Source: Macrocystis pyrifera (lineage: Eukaryota; Sar; Phaeophyceae; Laminariales; Laminariaceae). From it: a DNA stretch of 64,000 nucleotides. The translations under genes and the position numbers were made by a program. How positions within the stretch are numbered: the first letter of the stretch is position 1; each line of letters starts with the position of its first letter. Positions 59,501 through 64,000 of the stretch are shown piece by piece. Below the pieces are notes generated by a model. It was not told the origin of the DNA and made no database searches. It worked only from the letters and a program-made list of their open reading frames with translations. The stretch is taken from positions 10,034,563-10,098,562 of the forward strand of contig JASSKH010000014.1 of NCBI GenBank assembly GCA_031763025.1, written 5' to 3'.

Positions 59501-61598
59501 CATTGCATCGATGCCAACCTTCAGCTAGTCGAATTTTCGTCGGTGGCTGATGTTGCGTTTCTGTGATGCCAACTTGGTGCAGCGTATCGAATATCGTAGA
59601 GATAGAGAAGCGATCCTAACCGACCCGGAAACGAGTGCGAAGACCTCGCCCGTCTCCGGCCGGGCTCGGTATAGCATTTAATGCCTCTTGGCTTATACAT
59701 CCCGATAGCCGTTTTTTGCGCCACGTCTGGGAGTAGTCGAGGGCTGTATAGACTTTGGCCCAGCCTTGAAAAAATAGTTGAAACGCACTTGATGTCATAC
59801 CCTAAACCTGACTGTAACCCAAACCCTAAGCCTGAGCCCAACCTCCTGGAAGGGTTCTCGCCTTGTATGTAGATGTAATTATAGGTTAGCGTGAAAGATT
59901 AACCATTGTGCCGAAGCTAGGGCAAGTCGAAACAACGATATATATATGACACTGAAGCAATCAACCATTGCGGGTCTCCGACTGTAATTTTGCGTGAGGT
60001 CTTCATACGCACCTTCCGCGGGTATGGGTCCGACTTCCTCGTCCACAGCGTCACCAGCAGCGTGTCCACTGCTGGGGTCATAGTGGGCGTCACTACCGTC
60101 GAAATGGGCTTGACCGTCACCCAATGACTCGTCAAGATTTCTGTACGCTGTGGCTTCTCGGTCCTGGCCTGAAACCTGACAGGGGGGAGGCCCCACCGCG
60201 ATACCACGTAACGTTGATGTATTTCAATCTCAACTGCGGCACACGCGCACCAAAGTTGTTTCGAGGTATGATGAAACCTTCGTACGCACGTAAATTTACG
60301 GGTTCCTACATCATTTATTTGCCATTGTCGAACGTTTGCGATGAATGTTTGTTTTTCGAAAGGAGCCACCTTTGTAGAGAGGAACCTCCGTAAGGTTAAG
60401 CATGGATACAGCCGATCGCTTTCGCAATACTACAACTGCTGTTCTAATATGTACCAGGTACGAAGTAGACACCAGGTACTGTGAGTTGTGACCCTTTGGC
60501 AGGAAGAAGCAGTACGTACGTACGAACGCTGGGTGCGCTGTGTTTGGCCGGGCAGAAAACATGGTTTCTGTTAAGAAGACCACAAAAAAAAACAGTTTTA
60601 CTCAGACAACGACCACAACAACCACATCTACAGCTACATCGTCAGAAGTGTGAGGTGGTTATAAATAATAAAATACTCTCACGGATTTACTCGGGTTGCC
60701 CTGACCCTCTACGTACCATAATCGGCTCGATCGACCCAGAAATACGACAACTGCAAGTAAAACATGTGGCAGAGACATTCAACTACTGTAGTGGCATGGT
60801 TATGCGTACCTGAGTATAAGGCTCCCATACAACACTACGAGTAACCCACGCTTGTGCCCACCGCGGCTCGCAATGCCGTACACACTGCGTACACCGACCC
60901 GCACTCGAACACCCTGCGACTGGTGACGCCATGCATATACTGCTACGTGCATATTCGGAGCTAAAGGCGAGAACCCTGGCTACGACCTGCGTACGAGTAC
61001 CGCTGCTGTATTCATTGATAACATCACACAATTGTGTGATGTATGCTCCGAATTTACTCAAACACATAATGCTCACGAAGTTACGAAGTTTCAAGTATAC
61101 ACCAGCAAACATACCTCGATACTTCGAAGTACCTGGTATGAAATACTCGTACTAATACCAGGTACAATAAGCATCGGTCGCCGACGTACGTTGTCCTCAA
61201 GCATGTACAATTCGTATAATAGTAGTCACACGTGATATTAATACTTGTAAGTATGATTGCTTTCCAGCTTCAGCATTTCAGCCGATCGTCCGCAATAAAA
61301 AAAGTCGAATGCACAACAGCAGTCGTACCTGGGCGTCTGTGGATTGTCGGTTTGAGCCTTCAACGGGGTCATCGACGGACGCTTGCGCCGGCGTCATCGC
61401 ACACGAAGGTCTCGCCGCACATGGATGTCTGGACTCGGTGCCAGCTTCCCCTTCTTCCCGAAAGAAGTCTCGTACACCTCTCTTCTTGCGTACACTTGCA
61501 CACCTACAGGTCGTGTGTGATCGTCTGCTTTTTTTTTCACTTGTAAACAATATCGGCCGCCCGTAAATGCGCCGCGTTATTATGTGCCTGTTCGACAT
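50296..61598 (-). CDS. WW-repeat and leucine-rich-repeat protein, gene A (gene span)
   Basis: Minus-strand exons at 61598-61329, 60175-60013, 59374-58763, 57357-57110, 54974-54870, 53829-53686, 52029-51716 and 50515-50341 join in matching phase into about 677 codons. The order is a basic start, an acidic segment, a WW-like segment (EYWEEVTGEDGAVYFYNH) with its tail repeated about five times, a helical linker, then ribonuclease-inhibitor-type leucine-rich repeats. WW domains bind Pro-rich peptides and such LRRs bind proteins, so this is probably an adaptor; that is inference. No signal peptide or membrane segment is evident, which suggests a cytosolic place. The last located exon stops in mid-LRR: either it reads on to a stop at 50,296 or more exons follow, possibly those of gene B. 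LRR-plus-coiled-coil proteins such as LRRC45 exist, but I see no specific match. Confidence 0.7.
50341..50515 (-). CDS. gene A LRR exon
   Basis: Encodes SFHMTNAGLRTLGAKAIAAA, LCANETLETVDLSGNDFARK and SAAELLSLGLQ. Two LRR units. The preceding exon's two bases join to give Arg. Acceptor GACACAACAG stands just after a G-rich run; donor CTTCAG|GTAAGG, phase 0. Unspliced, the frame runs 15 more codons to a stop at 50,296. Confidence 0.8.
50529..50562 (+). repeat. C homopolymer, about 30 bases (G run in gene A sense)
   Basis: In gene A's direction this G run lies right before the acceptor of the last located exon, where pyrimidines would be expected. Confidence 0.9.
50936..51022. mobile_element. 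family G short inverted-repeat element
   Basis: CATAATCAGAACC and GGCTCTGATTATTATTG flank the core ACATAGGGGGATACCTG, as at 2.26 kb. Confidence 0.55.
51114..51211. mobile_element. family B MITE, degenerate
   Basis: TTAACTCGTTTAGGACCGCA, TACTAGGAATTAGAGT and GCAGTACTATTAGAGTTAA follow the family B order. Confidence 0.6.
51368..51660 (+). repeat. tandem repeat, unit about 50-55 bp, six copies
   Basis: CCGCCTTACCGAACATAATT, TAGC-AAAACTAACG and TTTTCATCCGC recur. It fills the gene A intron up to the donor of exon 52029-51716. Confidence 0.8.
51716..52029 (-). CDS. gene A LRR exon with inserted loop
   Basis: Encodes ITDVGCHKLTNALGPLKVLS, TLNLSHNPFGEKACLSLAIL, SLRSLSVAGCLDVDP and, after a basic Gly-rich loop (FRQGGMGGKTRDPPRP), GDEGAVVLAAALMSPYGCPL. 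Acceptor CGCAACAG, phase 0; donor CTCAG|GTATAA, phase 2. The loop interrupts one LRR unit and may be a late addition. Confidence 0.8.
52115..52375 (+). repeat. tandem repeat, unit about 22-24 bp
   Basis: GACTAGCTGACTATAAGTC and CGCCGGCTAGCTGACCA-type units recur about ten times. Related words occur near 24.6 and 25.2-25.4 kb. Confidence 0.8.
52460..52567. mobile_element. family A MITE
   Basis: Arms TTACGGGGGACCGTAG and CTATGGTCCCCCGTAA, TA-flanked, in a gene A intron. Confidence 0.85.
52625..53065. repeat. family C inverted-repeat element, enlarged
   Basis: TAGGACAGATCATCAG at the left and GGTCATGTTTCCCTGGTCGG, GCAGATCCCGCACAACCCCT and CGACCTAGATTATCTAGATC at the right. Longer than other copies, so it may contain foreign sequence. 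Confidence 0.45.
53066..53685. other. gene A intron sequence, nothing recognised
   Basis: The frames at 53,003-53,387 on both strands have no motif and do not join to exons. Confidence 0.4.
53686..53829 (-). CDS. gene A LRR exon
   Basis: Encodes APALKTCVVVALYLGSNAIG, DEGVASMADGLRHARGLQKL and HLNNNEAR. It matches the LxLxxNxIGxxG pattern. Acceptor GCCGCAG, phase 0; donor AAGG|GTCAGA is weak but keeps phase 0 into ITDVGCHKL. Confidence 0.8.
53893..53998 (+). repeat. family D repeat, partial
   Basis: GATACTCATGTCATACATGG, CATAGACCCTCGGATCCCTT and GGGACGGAGCACGTCGGGTT. It stops where the family's middle begins; the next copy starts about 30 bp later. Confidence 0.7.
54030..54274 (+). repeat. 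family D repeat, near complete
   Basis: GGAGGGGGGGTGTACTCGAT, ACCATAAACCCTTGGATCCC, AAGCGCGAAGCGCGGTGAGG and ATGGATGACAGCTTCAACGA. A tandem neighbour of the partial copy. Confidence 0.75.
54275..54869. other. gene A intron sequence
   Basis: CTCTGACCCGCAAAATAATG and TTTATATTCCCGGTCAGAG form an inverted pair at about 54,502-54,574, related to ATATTCCCGGCCAGA words near 2.1 and 8.5 kb. No gene is seen. Confidence 0.45.
54870..54974 (-). CDS. gene A LRR exon
   Basis: Encodes VLRVLFAASKEEARLTMREI and CLSSQAIGPAGALAL. Joined to the next exon it gives GALALAPALKTC, a regular LRR unit, which fixes the donor at CTTG|GTGAGG, phase 0. Acceptor CGACTCAAG. Confidence 0.75.
55262..55345 (-). pseudogene. 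degenerate tRNA-like sequence
   Basis: On the minus strand TGGTCTAGTGG fits a polymerase III A box and GAGTTCGAATCC a B box, at tRNA-like spacing. The acceptor and T stems pair poorly (about half the pairs fail), so it is not a working tRNA as read. It may be a tRNA pseudogene or the head of a SINE. It lies in a gene A intron. Confidence 0.6.
55346..56735. other. gene A intron sequence, nothing recognised
   Basis: The frames at 55,677-56,033 and 56,064-56,300 lack motifs. ATGAATGTACATGCC and CGAATGTGCATGCC are short direct repeats at about 56,440 and 56,562. Confidence 0.4.
56740..56830 (-). pseudogene. partial degenerate copy of a gene A exon end
   Basis: On the plus strand TTTGGATGGTTGTCTCTTC, AGTGTGTCTGACCTGCG and TTCAACAACAGGGGTCACCG parallel the end of exon 57357-57110 (CTTGGATGATTGGGTCCTCC, CTCAACAACAGTGACCGCCG). 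The match is roughly 70 per cent and lacks a usable donor. A dead tandem duplicate of the exon end. Confidence 0.55.
57110..57357 (-). CDS. gene A helical linker exon
   Basis: Encodes QAEEEENPFVPDDSATVREQ, NLRALLVLLPAKVMDGVVKA and MLHSRRTATADAERQRRSLL. Acidic, then amphipathic helix, then basic. Acceptor CCCTGAAAG entered in phase 1; donor CAAGGAG|GTACGT, phase 0. Confidence 0.75.
57370..57605 (+). repeat. two-copy tandem duplication next to an exon
   Basis: GGGTGAAGGTTTGATTG, GGGAAGATGAAGACCCGTCT and TTTTTCAATGTCAGCGCTAC recur as GAGGTTGAAGGTCTGATTTG, GGGAAGACAACGGTTCGTC and TTTTCAAAGTCAGCGGTA. A G run of about 18 bases lies between (57,495-57,512). Confidence 0.7.
57606..58700. other. gene A intron sequence
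   Basis: Overlapping frames at 57,563-57,937 on both strands have no motif. The right half is AT-rich with T runs near 58,490-58,550. A family C fragment lies at 58,075-58,200. Confidence 0.45.
58075..58200. repeat. family C repeat fragment
   Basis: CACCGGACAGGTCATCGATT, GATCTAGCTCATGTTTTCGG and CATCGTTTCCTGAACTG are family words; the far end is missing. Confidence 0.45.
58763..59374 (-). CDS. gene A WW-like and tail-repeat exon
   Basis: Encodes DTTEDMEYWEEVTGEDGAVY, then FYNHTDQEYHTSLPACD. The first Trp and the YFYNH core fit a WW domain, but the second Trp is absent (EYHTSLP). The segment HTDQEYHTSLP returns about every 20-24 residues: IDQEYYASLPSC, TDQDHNAQMPTY, TDNDYHTSLPTH and a weak THQENKTLAPTC. 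A Trp-rich stretch (RWENQMWDG) follows. Acceptor TTTCGCCAG and donor CTCAAG|GTGAGA fit phase 1 on both sides. Confidence 0.8.
59375..60012. other. gene A intron
   Basis: Includes a CCCTAAACCTG/AACCCTAAGCC stretch at 59,799-59,838 that resembles scrambled telomere repeats, too short and irregular to name. No gene is seen. Confidence 0.45.
60013..60175 (-). CDS. gene A acidic exon
   Basis: Encodes VSGQDREATAYRNLDESLGD, GQAHFDGSDAHYDPSSGHAA and GDAVDEEVGPIPAEG. Asp/His/Gly-rich and probably disordered. Acceptor CCCTGTCAG, phase 0; donor CGGAAG|GTGCGT, phase 1, which joins the WW exon in frame. Confidence 0.75.
60176..61328. other. gene A first intron (tentative)
   Basis: About 1.15 kb with ACCAGGTAC words repeated near 60,453, 60,469 and 61,156. 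The frames on both strands show no motif. Confidence 0.45.
61329..61598 (-). CDS. gene A possible first exon
   Basis: ATG at 61,598 opens a basic stretch (MSNRHIITRRIYGRPILFTS), then KKRGVRDFFREEGEAGTESR and PVEGSNRQSTDAQ. Donor GCCCAG|GTACGA is phase 0 and fits the acidic exon. The start is uncertain; AG acceptors inside the frame (GACCTGTAG, GTACGCAAG) would make it an internal exon. Confidence 0.5.
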
Positions 61599-61968
61599 CG
61601 TTTATTCCGGTTCGACCCAACCAACCGTTTCAAAAGGAATACAGGCAGTAACCAGGACCAAGTATGTCAGGAAACATGTCAAGCAGGGCAAAACGTGCGC
61701 TGTCAAGGGTGCAGGGCCGAATCTTCCACACTAAAACCTGGTAGGTTGGTGTCAGTTAAGGAATATCAAAGCAAACTTGCTGTCTGTCAAGTCGTGAAAG
61801 TGCTGTCCCCTGACATCTCTGACCAGGACGGATCCGCAGATTTTATGCGCGGCATCCACACTGAGAGAGGCAACTCCCGTCGAAGCGCAGCTGGTAGAGC
61901 ATAGTGCAGTGCCGTGCACTTCGTGCTACCGCAGCAGAGAGGGGTAGGCGAGGCAATCTTTCATCGCC
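61599..61968. promoter_or_regulatory. divergent intergenic spacer
   Basis: If the two start codons at 61,598 (minus) and 61,969 (plus) are right, these 370 bp hold both promoters and both 5' leaders. I see no TATA box or other named element, so the role rests on position only. Confidence 0.35.
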
Positions 61969-62171
61969 ATGCAAGAGCAGCAAACAGGAGCAGGAGCAGA
62001 CGCGCATCGAGCTAACTCGGTCGGGTCCCACGAGTCGTACGACACGGAAAATGAGGAGGGGCCTAATGTGGAGCAGAGGGAGAGACTGTTGGCCGACAGC
62101 ACTGTGGACACCCAGGATGCAGACCTGTCCCTTGCTTTCTCTAACATACGAGACCGGGTTGCCGATAAGAC
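61969..62171 (+). CDS. probable first exon of a plus-strand gene
   Basis: ATG in the context TCGCCATGC opens MQEQQTGAGADAHRANSVGS, ESYDTENEEGPNVEQRERLL and DADLSLAFSNIRDRVADKT. The exon ends at AAGAC|GTGAGT, a strong donor, phase 2. The acidic, Ser/Asp/Glu-rich composition looks like a disordered N terminus. No downstream exon was recognised before the window ends, so product and length are unknown. Confidence 0.5.
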
Positions 62172-62720
62172 GTGAGTCAATTGATGCACATGTCCGTGAA
62201 GGCTGCCCCTAGGCCCATAGAATAAGGTAGAAGGAAAACCCTGTGGGTTGATTTGATGCCGTGCGTTTTTTTTTTTCGAATATCCGGTGTATCGATCGAG
62301 AATGCAAGACTCTGGTATGATACAGTAGCGTAACAATTAATAATTCAAAACACAAGACGGGGGCAATGTCGTCCCTGGCCTTCTCCAACCCATCGTACGC
62401 GCCCGGTTACCGATAAGACGTGGGGGGGTCCCACTTGAAACGAATAACGACCGTCAGGTAGCCTGTGCAGGCAGAATAATAAGATACTACCGTGGGTTGA
62501 TTCATGCCGTGGGTTAACTCGAATTTCTTTTTCGGCGTATCGATGATGAGTGTAAAATGAAGGGTGCAAGACAGACACTTGCTGACCGTAGGTATAAGCA
62601 AGTACAGTGACTCAAAATACGAGGCGGAGACAACGTCCCTACGTACGTAATGTAGCCTTCACCAACATACCGATGTATTATTACCGATACGACGTGGGTC
62701 CCACTCCAAACAAAGAATGG
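62130..62720 (+). repeat. decaying tandem repeat of the exon end
   Basis: CGATAAGACGTGAGTC, CGATAAGACGTGGGGG and CGATACGACGTGGGTC stand at about 62,164, 62,413 and 62,684, each preceded by a TTC-CCAAC-type stretch. The unit is about 250-270 bp. Only the first copy keeps the GTGAGT donor. Confidence 0.7.
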
Positions 62721-63320
62721 ACACGATTTTGCCTTTAAGGTAGACTAAAAGTAGAAGAATAGGTACAGCAGTAACTCGAGACGAAAAAGACGGCCGTAAT
62801 TGCCTGTAGGTACCGCAGTGCTGGACGAAGAAGAGGGAATTATTCCTCAGGGTGATTGATGCGGGCGATTGTTGCGCTTCTTTCTCTCTCGGTCTACTAC
62901 TGTACGTAGCGGTAGGGACGGGTGTAAATTGACAGAGGATACGAGGGCGAGAACTCAATATACAAGGCGGACTGGGACGAAGATACAGCTGCAGTTCTGA
63001 GGATGATCGGACGAACTACAGCAACGCTCTAATTATGCCTACGAGTATTTACTGGAGTGTATACTTTACAGAGAGGAGATGCGCAGTAATTGGACACCCC
63101 CCTCCCCCGTGTACACGTATACGTGTACGAGTATTAGAAAGCAATGTAACGCAAACACTTCGCTGTGAGATCCAGGATTTTGTCGAGACACATGTTCATC
63201 TTTGCAAGCTGCGTAACGAGGATGCCTCGAAGTACGTTTCCCCTGGTGAGCTGCTTGCCCATGATTCGGTGCCGGTATCTGGTCGTGGTTTATCGCGAGT
63301 AGACGGCGGAAAATATTTCT
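62721..63320. other. no gene recognised
   Basis: Possibly intron of the plus-strand gene. A TACACGTATACGTGTACGAG palindrome lies at about 63,111-63,130. No motif-bearing frame is seen. Confidence 0.35.
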
Positions 63321-63625
63321 CACGTCGGACAGAGCACGGTCCACAGTAATACTACACTAACTGCACAGTAGAGTATCTATACACTGTACATCTAGTAGAG
63401 ATCCTAACCGCCGCTAAAAGATACATTGTGCAGGGTCTGTATGCTGTACGTACTGTGCTGTGGCACAGGTTCAACCCGGGAGGTATGTGCTTAGGTAGGT
63501 ATTGGAGATCGTGCGGGGGTCCCGCCCTGCAACATGAGCCACTTCTACAGATCAGGAATCTACTGCTGTAGTATCTGCCCTGAAAGATCTAAATGATAAC
63601 GTAGGAATCTAATCTACCATTCTGG
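63320..63625. repeat. family C inverted-repeat element
   Basis: CACGTCGGACAGAGCAC at the left; GTGCAGGGTCTGTATGCTG, GCAACATGAGCCACTTCTAC and TATCTGCCCTGAAAGATCTA inside. The right end is not clear. Confidence 0.45.
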
Positions 63626-64000
63626 GCGTAAATATAAGGACCAATTGGTATTCATACCGATATATTAACGTTCCTTACATTTATGCCCACAGGTCTAGGT
63701 TGTGTTGTTGTGCTCTCGTACCCGGTACGCTGGCAATTCACTTGCTTTACCCATCCGTTTGCGATTATACTTTATTTTATTTTTGCTTTTGGGCTTCCTC
63801 TGTCTCAGTCTGTGACCTCAGATTTACGGTGGTATATCTCTAAGATAAGGAATCAGGACGGACACTGGGCGTACTGATGAATCTGGGTAGAAAATACGGT
63901 TGAATTTGAAGACAGCACACACAGTGGTATCTGACTTGTCCGATATGTGAAAGTTCCATGTTAGCGACTGACAGTATGCTTCTAAACGTGATTCAATACC
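63626..64000. other. right window edge, no gene recognised
   Basis: TAAATATAAGGACC and GGTCC-ACATTTATGCCCAC-like words near 63,630-63,690 suggest another small inverted repeat. The stretch 63,850-63,935 matches the repeat near 38.65 kb. Confidence 0.35.

Noticed and set aside
59799-59838. CCCTAAACC / AACCCTAAGCC stretch as an internal telomere repeat
   Set aside because: Only a few irregular units; not enough to separate it from chance.

Overview
The window looks like nuclear DNA of an intron-rich eukaryote. Every recognisable gene is split into short exons (about 50-1,080 nt) separated by GT-AG introns of 0.2-6 kb. The spaces are packed with short inverted-repeat elements, minisatellites and very long G or C runs. 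Mixed GC content, multi-kb introns and a dense load of non-autonomous repeats fit a stramenopile such as a brown alga, but that is inference; nothing in the window fixes the species.

Plus strand, 6.3-20.9 kb: a pepsin-family (A1) aspartic protease in nine exons whose phases agree throughout, with both catalytic Asp motifs and a C-terminal membrane anchor. It carries three oddities: a triplicated acceptor/transmembrane segment before the tail, a decoy copy of an exon start in the longest intron, and an inverted copy of the catalytic exon just past that exon's splice donor. One exon has a single extra base that breaks the frame. No signal-peptide exon was found upstream, and 1-6.3 kb holds only repeats and unassigned sequence.

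Minus strand, 61.6-50.3 kb: gene A, a protein with a WW-like segment whose tail is repeated about five times, then a helical linker and ribonuclease-inhibitor-type leucine-rich repeats. Minus strand, 48.4-25.4 kb: gene B, a long, mostly coiled-coil protein with a large Ser/Gly/Pro-rich second exon. A and B lie in the same direction and could be one gene, but I could not find a phase-consistent join. At least one gene B exon between 34.2 and 28.9 kb is missing from my model, and the last exon is tentative.

Plus strand, 61.97-62.17 kb: a probable first exon of a further gene running rightwards, transcribed away from gene A across about 370 bp.

Mobile DNA: a 5'-truncated LINE (39.69-42.71 kb) sits in a gene B intron between 20-bp direct repeats. 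At least four inverted-repeat families are scattered across introns and intergenic DNA: a TA-flanked ~105-bp family with 16 clear copies, a ~100-bp family, a ~280-bp family, and a ~250-bp family rich in AGATCATCT words. A ~250-bp family ending in a C run (G run on the other strand) has about nine copies or fragments. About ten minisatellite blocks with units of 22-200 bp fill much of the rest. No rRNA gene, CRISPR array or intact tRNA gene was seen; one degenerate tRNA-like sequence lies near 55.3 kb.
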